Shown in pieces: positions 24,525-35,503 of a stretch of DNA of 64,000 nt. A program made the position numbers and the translations under genes. The stretch comes from Blakeslea trispora (taxonomy: Eukaryota; Mucoromycota; Mucoromycetes; Mucorales; Choanephoraceae). The notes under the pieces were generated by a model. It saw only the letters and a program-made list of their open reading frames with translations. It was not told where the DNA came from and searched no databases. Where the stretch lies: NCBI GenBank assembly GCA_025331445.1, contig JAIWNE010000101.1:1-64000 (forward strand). Reading direction: 5' to 3'. Within the stretch, counting starts at the first letter, position 1, and every line of letters starts with the position of its first letter.

Positions 24525-25660
24525 AAAGAGAAAGAAGCTCTCCTGTTTGTATGGCTTAAATTGAACTGGATATGACAACAATAAAAAGAATGAAAACAAT
24601 GCTCAAGCAGGAATAGAGAAGGAAATAGAAAAGCAGTTTTTATTTATTGTGATTGTTATTGCTGTTGTTGTTTACAGACAATAAAATTTCATAGACCATA
24701 CACCAGGTGTCTGGAAAGCAGGCACCCATCACCAAGTTGGTAACAGACGCTCATTGCTGCAAACGCAACAAGTGCATAAAACAGAACAACCAGAAAGACG
24801 AAAGCTAAAGAGACAAGCACTTGTTAGCCAAAGCGCATAAACCAAGATCACCAAGCGAAAGAACCAGAAAGACGAACCCATTGAGAGAAACAATACAGCT
24901 TTAGCTGTCTAAGTCGTTTTCTCTTTCTGCTATTTTATGCGCCAGAAGCAGCAGCTATCGCGTCAGAGGCAGCAGAGGCAGCAGAGTCAGCGGAGGCAGC
25001 AAGAACAGCAGGAACAGAAGGGCTTGGAGAAGAAGGAGGGCTGACAGGAGCAGAAGGAGTGGCAGAGGCAGAGGCAGCAAGAAGATTGAGCTCTTCATGA
25101 GCATGCCAATGCAACCTGTGCAGCTGAAGCTTTCTCTCCAAAGAGATGTCCTCTTTGGCTTTCTGCCAGGATGATCTGATTATGTACTGGAGAAATCTTT
25201 TTTTTCCATGATGTTTGAGTGAAAGAAAAAAAAGGAATAAAGCAACAAGTTGATGCTTGTAACCATTTTGTTTCTTCCAGCATATATACAGTAGCCTCTC
25301 GATTTAAGGATCCTTGAGAAAGTGGAAAGTTGTCAGTAAAAAATTTCATAGGAAGATTGAGATGATCAGCATGTATTAAACTAACCACTCAGGCATATGA
25401 TTGTTTAAACTGATTACAGAACTTACCGTGAGCTTGAAGAAGGACCCCTAAAGAAGGATTGCCCAAAGTAATAGCTACAGATATGCTTGGTTTAAGTAAT
25501 CTACAAGTAATAACAACACCCATAGGCGTACCATCTCTTGAGCAACCATTCTTTTGTTCTCGAGTGTAATCAAAATCGAGAGATAAACAAGTCTAAGTAG
25601 CTGCTTAACACTTGCTTATAACATGTTTGTATGAGTGGGGCTTACCTGTAATATATTCAT
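24525..25660 (-). pseudogene. Third, divergent copy of the repeat-associated Ala/Ser-rich gene, with upstream exons
   Basis: DNA from about 24525 to 25230 is a diverged copy of the core of the two large arms, in the same orientation as the right arm. The minus-strand frame from 25180 reads RSSWQKAKEDIS, QLHRLHWHAHEELNLL, then a short Ala/Ser/Pro tail, and stops at 24935. The AASV repeat tract of the arms is absent. Upstream, three further exons join in phase: 25660-25646 (MNILQ), 25592-25427 (DFDYTREQKNGCSRDGTPMG...) and 25387 onward (VVSLIHADHLNLPMKFFTD...EETKW). The connection to the downstream part is broken by a one-base difference in an A tract near 25200, or by an intron I could not place. 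No known family recognised. Confidence 0.4.
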
Positions 25661-25664
25661 TTGA

Positions 25665-27225
25665 AAGAGAGAAAAATAAAATAAAAAGTAAAAGAAAGGC
25701 GAGAGAAATAAAAAAAAAGAACAATGATATATACACATTGACTATATCAATTTTATCAGTACAAAATTAAAGATTTGATTGGATCAAATATTCATTGTTC
25801 TAAGGATTTTTTGTTTTATTTTATCTCTGTTCTTGTATCAAGCCATGTCTTTTTCATGGCTCTTCAAGAGTCATATTTACTCTTGCTTTTTTCTTCTTCT
25901 TAATTTTGCAATTGTCTAGCCGGATTCCATCACAATTTGTTTCCTTTTACCCCCTGAAGATAGAACCATCAGTTTGAATTACTGCAATTCTCTTTTTTTC
26001 TTGTCTTTTCAATCAGTGCCTTGCATGTCCCATATTTACGACTGCAATAGCCATTTGCGGTTTCGTTCTGAATTGAACAAAGAAGCCAGACAAACTCACA
26101 AAGCAATCTTCTAAATCAAATCAATCACATACAACAATGATTAATTCATGCATGCAATAAAGACGATTTACTAGGATGTTTATATGAATGAGGTACAACG
26201 CTTTTAAGTTGTTTTTATTTATTCATTCGCAAACAACAGAAGACCTCTTCAGCAAGACGGATGAGCTTTGACTGACATCACAACCAAATCCCAGCTTGGC
26301 TCTCCAATATCCTACATTAAAGAGAGAGAGAGAAAAAAGGGAGACACATCTAAATTATACTTCAACCCCAGAATAAAACCAAACAGCCCACAAGATCTGA
26401 ATCACCCACCTTGGACAGTCAAGAACCGTACGATAACTGATCACAACGAAGAGGATATCCTTGATAGTACCCAAGAACCCTGCTTCTCTTGCATCAAACC
26501 TTTCGCATAACGACTTCCATTCTACCACTAGCAACATTATTTCCAGAAACATAAGAGCTAGAGAAAAAAAAAAGCAAGCTTAAGAGGCCACTTTTTTTAC
26601 CTGGATGACAAACTAAAACACCAATTTGGAAGTAGAGCCAGACAAACAGAGAAATAGAATACGAAAAAAAAGAGAAAGCGTACTGACTACCAAAAATGCT
26701 GGCCAGTGAGAAACAAGTATGGTGCTTCTTGGATAGATATACTGCTTCTAGGCAAACAAGCAAATAGAGTTGCTTTTCTTGGTCCAAACAAGGGCCTTGT
26801 GTTCCCTTTTTTTGGGTGTTTTGTGTCATGTTTATTGTCATGTCTTGTTGGTTTTTATTAGTTTTTAGAAAAACATAGTGCTTATGGATTCAGCTCTGAT
26901 GATAGACAGAAAAAAAACTAAAAGGGAGAAAGAGAGAAAAATCAAACGAAATAGTGTACAGCCAAGTCTTTCATGCTGGTTCTTTATTCATTTTTTTAAG
27001 ACTTTACCTTCTTCAGATGTAAATTTTAATATGGCACATAGTACACCTTTGATCAAAGACTAGCCATGACTTATAAGCATACCGTGTCATAATATGTAAT
27101 ATCAGGTAGTCTCAGTCTTATATAAAAGTGTTTTAGCTCATCAATATTCTGGTGATATTGACTCAAATAGTAAGATGTTGCCTTCACTATTTGTCTTTTG
27201 TTGACTAGTTTCTTGAAAACAAGAG
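25665..27225. other. Intergenic before the left arm
   Basis: No supported gene. An open stretch on the plus strand at 26340-26510 (ending FSCIKPFA) lacks a start, splice signals and family resemblance. Confidence 0.45.
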
Positions 27226-27999
27226 AAGGTTGTACAATTTACACATCTTTTGTTCGCATATTGAATGCTTTGTATCCCAAAACAGACGCACACACACACA
27301 CAAACAGACACGTGTACCTTCAAAGAAACAATAACAACTTGAGCTCTGCTTGCGATACTCATCTAGTTTCGAGTTGTCATCCTTCATTGCCTCTGAATTT
27401 GTTGGTTTGTATAAATAAAGAACATCATGTTTCTCATTGTTTACTCTATTTACTTATGAGAGAATAATGCAGACAGAAAATAAACAAAGAATGATAGTCG
27501 ATTTCACCTGATCCATTGGAAAATTGCTGAAAATACTAATGTGCACAAAGAGGACTCGATAGCTTATCATGCATGAACAAACAATGATTTGGGTAAAGCA
27601 GTACTCTATCTTATACAAATTTTACAAGACAAGTAATCCAGAGAATTTGTTTGCATAGGGCTACTATTGTTATCTCGGATTCATTTGCTTTTGCTCATGT
27701 CACAGCAACAAAAATATAAGCAGTGTGATAGAAAATGCTAATAATCCAAGCCAATGGTCATGGTAACAGTTATCATCATCGTCAGAATTAAGCTTTTCCC
27801 ATCTGAATGCTGAGTTTAGAACTCTGGATAAAAAGTCAACATTGAAGGTTTTGGTATGGATAGATGACAAGCAATCCTAGGCTTCAAAACATTGTCGATT
27901 TAGAAAGCCATGAGAGGATTGTACAAATATTAAACAGTGGAATCGCTTACTTCATTTAACTCTAAAGGCACCTTCTGTAAGTCTTAAATTAATATTTCC

Positions 28000-28041
<42 letters not shown>

Positions 28042-28952
28042 AATGCCGCTCACCATCTTCTTGACAGCCAAACTCCTCCTCAATCATTGCGAGACAGAAA
28101 GAGAGAGAGAGAGAGCCCTTTTACTCCCTTTCCCCCTCTCCCTTCCCCACATTTCCCTACTTACTGGTTCGGAAAAATGACAGAGATAAAACAAACAACC
28201 TTTCTATAGTCTTTGTTATTTCGCAGTAAAGACGAAATCAATACAGTCGCTGTATGGCATCAAAACAAGGCTGTGCTTATCAACTTCCGTCATCATGATT
28301 GCTATGTGGTTTAATAAAAAAAAAATTTTTTTTCTCTCTTTCGATCTTTGTCTCTTCTATCTTGTCCGCTAGTTCTTTCGGTCTTTTCCCTTTTTGGAAA
28401 TGGCCTAATACTCTCACAGGCACGAAATAACGATGTACTTTTTCTGTTACTGTATTTCAACCAATTCCCCTTTTTTTTTTAATTTGATATAAACACGCTA
28501 TTGACAGCTAAAAAAACCATCCAACGCGTAAAAAGAAAAAATAAAACTCGCTTCATCTTACTCTTTTTTTTCAATCTTTTTTTATCAAGTTTTCCCATGT
28601 TTATTTACTCTCTTTCTCTGTCTTTGAAATAAGCTTTTTCAACATGCCAAAAAAGAAAGAGAGATAAAAATCATGCTCTAGTTTCTGACTTTCAAAGCAA
28701 GTAAACATTGCCAAAGAAGTAAATGCTAAAATAATCACAAGAGATGATCGTCATCAGTTACTATGAGCATCGCTAAAAAAAAGAGACAATCTTTGCGAAA
28801 CAATCGGAAAGGACTGTAGAGAGGTTAGTAGTAATCAAGAGAGAAAAAATAAAGTGGTGATTGGACTACATTCTAGACACAACATAGTCTTCGATAATAT
28901 CAAAGTAATACTGCCTTCATTTGTTCTCTTCTTTTTCTTTCACTCAAACATT

Positions 28953-29553
28953 ATGGAAAGAAAAATTTTTTTACAGTACATAATTCAATCATCCTGGCAG
29001 AAAGCCAAAGAGGACATCTCTTTGGAGAAAAAGCTCCAGCTGCACAGGTTGCATTGGCATGCTCATGAAGAGCTCAATCTTCTTGCTGCCTCTGCCTCTG
29101 CTCCTGTCAGCCCTCCTTCTCCAAGCCCTTCTGTTTCTGCTGTCCTTGGGTGCCTCCGCTGCCTCTAACGCGATAGCTGCTGCTATCGCTGCCACTGCCG
29201 CTGCTACTGCTGCAATCAACGCTGCAATTAGCGTTGCTTCTGCTTCTGTCGCTGCTTCTGCTACTTCTGTCGCTGCTTCTGTCGCTGCTTCTGTCGCTGC
29301 TTCTGTCGCTGCTTCTGTCGCTGCTTCTGTCGCTGCTTCTGTCGCTGCTTCTGTCGCTGCTTCTGTCGCTGCTTCTGCCGCTGCTTCTGTCGCTGCTTCT
29401 GTCGCTGCTTCTGTCGCTGCTTCTGTCGCTACTTCTGTCGCTGCTTCTGCTACTTCTGCTACTTCTAACGCAACAAACAGCAGAAGGAGAAAAAGACAAG
29501 AAGAAGAGGAAGAAGACAAGCTTCCCAAGAGAAAAAGAGTCAGACAGCTTTAG
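28953..29553 (+). pseudogene. Ala/Ser/Val-repeat gene, left-arm copy, frameshifted
   Basis: The counterpart of the intact right-arm ORF. From the ATG at 28953 it reads MERKIFLQYI, QSSWQKAKEDIS, LHRLHWHAHEELNLLAASAS, then a Pro/Ser stretch. An extra G near 29148 (TTGGGTGCC against TTGGTGCC in the right arm) shifts the frame to a stop at 29168. The rest of the protein (Ala-rich, about fifteen AASV-type units, then a charged RRRKRQEEEEED...KRKRVRQL end) remains open in the next frame to 29553. So this copy is broken by a single base if the right copy is the functional reference. Confidence 0.6.
29230..29465. repeat. 12-bp coding minisatellite, left arm
   Basis: About fifteen near-perfect copies of GCTTCTGTCGCT. 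The unit has no stop in five of its six frames, so it creates long spurious ORFs (LLLS, SSDR and EAAT polymers) beside the Ala-Ser-Val-Ala frame. Confidence 0.97.
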
Positions 29554-30643
29554 CTATCTTTTTTTTTTCAGTAAGCTCGTCTTCTTGGTGCTTGCTTGGT
29601 TTTTCTGGTTTGTGCGCTTGTTGTGCTTTAGCCAACGAGTGCCTGCCTCTTGGGCCTTCGCTCTGGGTGCCTTCTGCCTGAGCGCCTGTTACCAACTTGG
29701 TGATGGGTGCCTGCTTTCCAGACACCTGGTGTATGGTCTATGAAATTTTATTGTCTGTAAACAACAACAGCAATAACAATCACAATAAATAAAAACTGCT
29801 TTTCTATTTCCTTCTCTATTCCTGCTTGAGCATTGTTTTCATTCTTTTTATTGTTGTCATATCCAGTTCAATTTAAGCCATAAAAACAGGAGAGCTTCTT
29901 TCTCTTTTTTTTTTCTCTCCCTTTTTTGTAGGTTTTTTTTTCTCAAGAAAAGAGGCTAGTATCGACATCGACTTGCAGTTCGGCTGTGCTTGCAATTTAA
30001 TGCCGTGTTTCTGAAGAACGCTATAGTTACTCTGAGGTGAGTTATACTTGAAAAACAAGAAAGAGGACCAAGAGAGCAAAGCGTGTTGCACTAGTCTGTA
30101 GAAAACGAAAGAAAAAAATGTGGAGCAAGATGACTGAGGACTGAAGAGAGATGACATGCCTTCAGCCTTGACATCACTGTTGAAGCGTTGTTCGAGATTG
30201 TCTATGGTTTCGCTTTTTGTAACAAGAGAAGCTAGATGAGGCTAAAGAGAGCAAGATCATCCAAAGCTGACAACCTTGTGTGACATAAGTCAAGAGAGGT
30301 GAGTTGAGAGGATAGTAGGATATGGCATGCTGTGAAAATGACTAGGCTAGTTGAGACGATTGGGTTGTGTACGGATGGATTCTTTCATCTCGGCTAACAT
30401 AGCCCCGATAGAGAGAAAGGTACGGCAGACACTTGGGGGAGGGGAGGGGACTAGCTTAGTCTAGCTACATAGGCCAATATAAGAGCAAGACAAGGGAAAG
30501 AAACAAAAAAAAAGTGTCAGTTTGTTTCTGCTTTTATGAACAAACTGTCTACTCAAGATGTCCATACAAAAGCAAATAGAGTGCCTAGTGCTGTCTTTTC
30601 GGAAGGAGAGATCAACAGAAAAAGGCGTCAAGAAAGATGGAAT

Positions 30644-31737
30644 CAAGACTGAGCTACACTGATCTTGCAGGACAACTATAATTTCATCTCTTATTAGAGT
30701 GACACTTATTTATCTATGAATTGCATGTTAAAAAGACTCTTGTTTTCACGCAGTCAAGTATTCCATGTCCTCTTTCTTGAGTGTCTCAAGTTTGATGTTT
30801 TCAATCAAGCTTCTTTGTGTCTCTTAGCTTGTGTTGATGACCTTATTTTATATTTACTGCTTTATATATAATAATTTCTCATTTATCAATGTTTGTTCAT
30901 CTCTATATTTCTATATAGAAAATTAAAACAAACCGATATAGTAATCCACAGCAAACCCTGAGTTCGTGCATCTAATCCTCTCTGTCTGCCTTATTTTTTG
31001 ACAGGCCTTGGATTTTTTTTTTCTATACTAGCCGCAATTAAACCTGAAGTGATTAAAGTATTTTCTGATTTGAAATTTAGACTGTTTAGCAAATGAAATT
31101 TGCATAAAGAAGGAAATAAGCATAAATATTGAAGAATGACAAAGAATACCAACATCGAGACTCTCTAGTGTTTTGATTCTGTTTTACGATACAATATTTA
31201 CTTTTTTAAATAACTTGATTTTTAAAAAGATACTCCAACAATTTCCGAATAAAGTGTGTAAAGCGTGCTTGTTATAAAATCTTTAAACTATCCTCCGAGA
31301 TGATTATATTGCTCTTTCTTCTCATGATTTCCGGGATGATGCACTATTATTTGGCTCGGTGATCCCTCAAAGTCCTAGCTTCATCCATAGACACATATTG
31401 TACAAATCAAAATAGCAGCGACAGATACTCTCCAAAAGAGGCAAGTCAAATATCAATGAGTGTCTGAATCTAAATCCCATTTTTTTTTTTTTACTTTCTT
31501 AATTTAACCTGTCTGTCTTGCCGTATGACGCAAATTAGTGAATCTATCTACTTGCTCTTTTTTTTTTTATACATATATATTTTATACCAACAAAACAACC
31601 TAAAGGAAATCAGCAGATAGACACTATCTTCACTTAAAGGGTAAATTAAATCAAACTATATAAATCAATCTCATATTTACTTGCTTCAATATATAAATAT
31701 TTATAAAAAAAGCAAAAAAAGAGAGAAAGAGAAAGAG
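30644..31737. other. Intergenic, upstream of the EPG5-like gene
   Basis: Single-copy DNA just inside the left arm. No gene seen. Long T tracts near 31480 and 31560 and an A-rich leader precede the EPG5-like start codon. Confidence 0.5.
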
Positions 31738-34700
31738 ATGGACAAAGAATTAGAACCCCTCATCTCAAAGTATAAGCAAAGTCTCGAACAACTGTTTGAA
31801 ATCAACACAAAAGCGAAAGAAGTGGATAATTCCGAGCAAGCGATTGTGCATCATCTATCCAACAAACAAGAAAACAACACCGAAGAAAAAGTGAATCAGA
31901 TTTTCAGTAAACTCAGACTCGATGTTGATAACTTGTTAAGCAAGTGTCAGTCCGAAACAAATGTAGCTAAATTGGCTGTGGATACTTATATCAACAATAT
32001 GGTATGGAACCTGTTTTCTCGTACTGAGCTACAGAACGACCAGCTTCTATTTAATCAGGATCATCATCGGCTGAGCGATAAAAAATGCCTACTGAAATTC
32101 ATCACTACCTTATTTCAATTTGACCGAGATTTTCAATTGCTTCATGAGGAACATGAGGAAACTGAATACATTACTCAGCTACATCAATGGATGACCTATC
32201 TAATGAACATATACCTTCGACTTTGCTCATCCAATGAGAAAAAGAAAATTCTTCAGCTCCTCAAAGGCACTCGTCATATTTCGCCCTGGGCCATTCCGTT
32301 CATTCAGTTTCAAGCTTCGGATGTTACAGATGCAGAAAACTACATAGAAATTTTGGACATTATCTTTTTTAACACCAATAAACAGCAACAAGACCAGTTA
32401 CTGCCCACTTGGACTGAGGATGATTTTCTGGGTATCATCGATCAACTGGCCATTGACTTTCATTACAGTAAAATGATGGAGTCGATCGGTTCAGACGAAC
32501 CACCTCATTTGCTATTTGAGCTTAGTCAAACAGTGACGGATTCACTACTTGAAGCCATTCAACGGTTTGGATTGATGAAGAATCTGACGAAACGACTCTC
32601 CCAGATAGTCATTCAGCTAGCACTTTTGTTAGTGGAAGCCACGCAAGATAGAGGATGGGATTGTCAAGAACAGATTGATCAGTTTCTTTGTTCGCTTGTT
32701 TATAGCTTCTACAACCTCAAGAAAGATGGCTGGTTTTTTCTGCCAAATATCCCTTACAAAGTGCTCTCGATCAACGCCTTGTGGCAAATCACAACCCACC
32801 TTTTACAGATCAAGAACAAGGCACCACCGGACTCACTTGGCCTTGTACTGAATGAGCATTTGCCCAATATCACTCGGTTCCAGTATGAGTTGCATGACAA
32901 TCAAAATCAGGGTGTCTTTATGCTTAGTTGCCTCACCAACATTGTCACCTGTATTCCGTCTGGTGTAGATGAGATGAGTATGACCCGAGATGCGGAAGGA
33001 ACACTGTCTGCTTGTATTATTGCTGTCATTGCCTATACTCTTTTTAATGTGGCTTTCATCGACAAAGTATTGCGTGAGCTTTTCTATCGCGATGTACGTG
33101 ATAACCTGCGTCCTATCTGTCGCTCTCATCCTTTTATTATTTCGCTCTTGTTTCGCTGGACTGTGCAGAATATGGCTACTATGGAGCGTATGGCACTTTA
33201 TTTATTTCATTCCATCAGTTTAGAAGACTGGGTGATTTTGAAAGATGATTTGACTTTGTTGCATAAACTTTTGACAGTCCCATCCTCTTGTCAATCCCTA
33301 ACAGCGCAGCAGCTGGCACAAATACAGTTGGCTAAATATATCATTGAACATCTAAACTATGGATATAAGCATAACTCTATTGATCCTGTTTGCTCTAAAT
33401 CACAGCCTTGGAGTCAGCGGAAGATACCCTTTTTGAGTTATGAGACACATGAAGAAATAGCCTTTATCCTGCTGGATGCCTGTCAAAAGTTCCAGCCTAT
33501 TGTAGAGAATCAAGAAAATAACAACAATATTAAGGGTACCATGGAATTGGTAGGCACTGTGATGTCCAACTATTATACGCCTATTGCTGACCAACTGTTA
33601 AAATCTACCTCGTATTTACCTAACCATCATCATCATGTGCATTCAAAAGAAGGAATGGCAGCTGGATTTATTGATTGGGCTTGGCTTGTTGCTATTCAGT
33701 TGAGATTGTATGATTGTCCTATCTCTTCGCGAGCCATTGATATCGAAGCCTCTGTGACGCTCCCTTTTATTAAAGCAGTGCTAGGCAGTTTCAACCCAGT
33801 CTCTTCATCTCATAGTGCCTTGATCATCTATATTTCCTTTTCGCTCTCAGTCACCAGTCGACACTTTTTGCGATTCTCATCCAATGAAGGCTGGATGAAG
33901 CTATGGACCATCCTGAAGCGCGGCAAGCCTGAAGCTTTGATCCAAATCTTGAGTGACATCGTGCCTTCCTTTGTCTATATGCATGGTGACGATTTTTTCA
34001 ATGACGAGAGTTTGACCGATCTCTTCCGGCACATGATTGAATTTAAGCCTGATCCTATGTTAACCAAGGCAGCCAAAGCCTATCTGCAACAGCAAAAGAC
34101 AATGAGAGACATGTCAGGTATTGGGCTTATTGTCGGCTCTACTGTCTGGCAAGCTCATCTGATCGATCAAACAAGTCAATTGATGGATGACCAAGGCAAA
34201 GGATTTTCCTATGTGGATTTAATATTGCATTCCTGGTTTAAGACTATCTTTCGCAAAGTTGATTGGATGTGGAATTCAAATTATGTCTGTCTGGTCGAAC
34301 AACTCTGTCAACTAGCCTTTGTGCTTCATCGCCACAACCTAGTCTATCAGATGTTAGCAGAAGAAACCAAGAGGATGGAGGCAGTTAAACAAAGTAGTAG
34401 CTCAGGACCTCCACGACTAGCACGACTGATGAGGAATGTGATGTTTATGCCAGATGGACCTTTTGCCAGTCTATTGGTAGGTGAATGGTCTGTTCTTAAG
34501 CCAAATAGCTTCACCAAGACACCAGGTATTGAACAGCAGAACCATTGGTTTTCCTTTTATGCCCTTGTATCTGAAACATTACAAGAAAAGAGTTTCCGAG
34601 CCGAGATTGTCTCAGCTGTTGAATCTCTTACAGAACAAAAAGCATCCAATGAAGAAGAGGAAATGAAAATGGAAGATGACATACCAAACATATCTACTCT

Positions 34701-35403
34701 GTATAAAACAACACCTTCTCATCTCAAGAAACCAATAGAATACTTTAGTCTCTATCGATGGCTACAGCATATTCTGGTGATCCCTCTCCATCATCCTTTA
34801 CTGCCTTTGTACTTTCAAATGTTTTTCAGTCTCTATTACCAACAGGCAGGCTCTCGTTTTACATTAGGCCAATTGTTTTTTCATAAACAATCCGAGCCAC
34901 TTTTGAAACTACGTGATACGATTGCAGGCATTCAGACGTACTATGGTCAAAAGATGATGACGGACTTTCCAGCAGCAGAGATGCAACAGCGATTTTATTA
35001 TGCCACCTGGCTTTGGCTGGGTGATGAAGAGTTAAGTATGGGCCAACTAGAGATAAAAGAGCTACCTTCGCACTATGATAGTCCACGCCTATCCTCCTGT
35101 TATCGTCATGTAGAAGAAGACCAACCTTGGTATCATGACAGTTCGGCTCTCTGGATGGATTTGGTGGATATGAATCAACTGGAGCAAGACTTTTTGCTAT
35201 TTCCCTGGCAAAGTGCAGAGAAATTTAGAACAACCGAGACAGCCCAAGGCAAGCTGTTGACTCAAAATAGTCCAGAGCGAGCTAACAGCAGTAGTATAGG
35301 GGATCAAAACTCCCTTTCGACTCAAGCCCGTCGCTTACGCATGTTGACAGATGAATCTACAATTGAACCTTTACCACCTATCATGATTCAAAAGCCTACT
35401 TGA
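31738..35403 (+). CDS. EPG5-like autophagy tethering protein
   Basis: One uninterrupted frame of 1221 codons, by far the longest in the window and unusual here for having no intron. I start it at MDKELEPL because the upstream in-frame codons are A-rich leader. The protein is alpha-helical throughout and has no catalytic motif. Segments fit the EPG5 family: ISPWAIPFIQF, LFRWTVQNMATMERMALYLF, and the C-terminal ATWLWLGDEE...LPSHYDSPRL...MDLVDMNQLEQDF. In animals EPG5 is a Rab7 effector that tethers autophagosomes to late endosomes or lysosomes; the animal protein is about twice as long, so this would be a compact form. Assignment is from pattern memory and not from an alignment. It lies in the block enclosed by the inverted repeat. 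Confidence 0.6.
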   Translation: MDKELEPLISKYKQSLEQLFEINTKAKEVDNSEQAIVHHLSNKQENNTEEKVNQIFSKLRLDVDNLLSKCQSETNVAKLAVDTYINNMVWNLFSRTELQNDQLLFNQDHHRLSDKKCLLKFITTLFQFDRDFQLLHEEHEETEYITQLHQWMTYLMNIYLRLCSSNEKKKILQLLKGTRHISPWAIPFIQFQASDVTDAENYIEILDIIFFNTNKQQQDQLLPTWTEDDFLGIIDQLAIDFHYSKMMESIGSDEPPHLLFELSQTVTDSLLEAIQRFGLMKNLTKRLSQIVIQLALLLVEATQDRGWDCQEQIDQFLCSLVYSFYNLKKDGWFFLPNIPYKVLSINALWQITTHLLQIKNKAPPDSLGLVLNEHLPNITRFQYELHDNQNQGVFMLSCLTNIVTCIPSGVDEMSMTRDAEGTLSACIIAVIAYTLFNVAFIDKVLRELFYRDVRDNLRPICRSHPFIISLLFRWTVQNMATMERMALYLFHSISLEDWVILKDDLTLLHKLLTVPSSCQSLTAQQLAQIQLAKYIIEHLNYGYKHNSIDPVCSKSQPWSQRKIPFLSYETHEEIAFILLDACQKFQPIVENQENNNNIKGTMELVGTVMSNYYTPIADQLLKSTSYLPNHHHHVHSKEGMAAGFIDWAWLVAIQLRLYDCPISSRAIDIEASVTLPFIKAVLGSFNPVSSSHSALIIYISFSLSVTSRHFLRFSSNEGWMKLWTILKRGKPEALIQILSDIVPSFVYMHGDDFFNDESLTDLFRHMIEFKPDPMLTKAAKAYLQQQKTMRDMSGIGLIVGSTVWQAHLIDQTSQLMDDQGKGFSYVDLILHSWFKTIFRKVDWMWNSNYVCLVEQLCQLAFVLHRHNLVYQMLAEETKRMEAVKQSSSSGPPRLARLMRNVMFMPDGPFASLLVGEWSVLKPNSFTKTPGIEQQNHWFSFYALVSETLQEKSFRAEIVSAVESLTEQKASNEEEEMKMEDDIPNISTLYKTTPSHLKKPIEYFSLYRWLQHILVIPLHHPLLPLYFQMFFSLYYQQAGSRFTLGQLFFHKQSEPLLKLRDTIAGIQTYYGQKMMTDFPAAEMQQRFYYATWLWLGDEELSMGQLEIKELPSHYDSPRLSSCYRHVEEDQPWYHDSSALWMDLVDMNQLEQDFLLFPWQSAEKFRTTETAQGKLLTQNSPERANSSSIGDQNSLSTQARRLRMLTDESTIEPLPPIMIQKPT

Positions 35404-35503
35404 TAAATTTGTTTCATGCATTTGATTGTTGTCCAATTAAACGCTTTCCTTAAGAAAACTTTTTTTTTCTCTTTATTTTAACTTCTTCTTTTTTTTATCT
35501 TTC

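Larger units (their letters stand above)
27226..30643. repeat. Left arm of a large inverted repeat
   Basis: About 3.4 kb that reappears as its reverse complement at 42576-46080. The outer junction is sharp at AAGGTTGTAC and the inner one at AGATGGAAT; beyond both points similarity stops at once. The arms differ by scattered single-base changes, by CT-repeat length (about 28005-28036 here), by one G, and by a unit of about 85 bp found once here and twice in the right arm. I found no terminal inverted repeats within an arm and no convincing target-site duplication. Confidence 0.95.

Noticed and set aside
29107..29743. Overlapping long ORFs (LLLS, SSDR and EAAT polymers) in the arms, both strands
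   Set aside because: The 12-bp repeat is almost stop-free, so other frames stay open automatically. Only the frame with the conserved non-repeat N-terminus has independent support.
27198..30643. Target-site duplication CAAGA around the left arm
   Set aside because: The match needs a one-base shift of the arm border and is not mirrored around the right arm.
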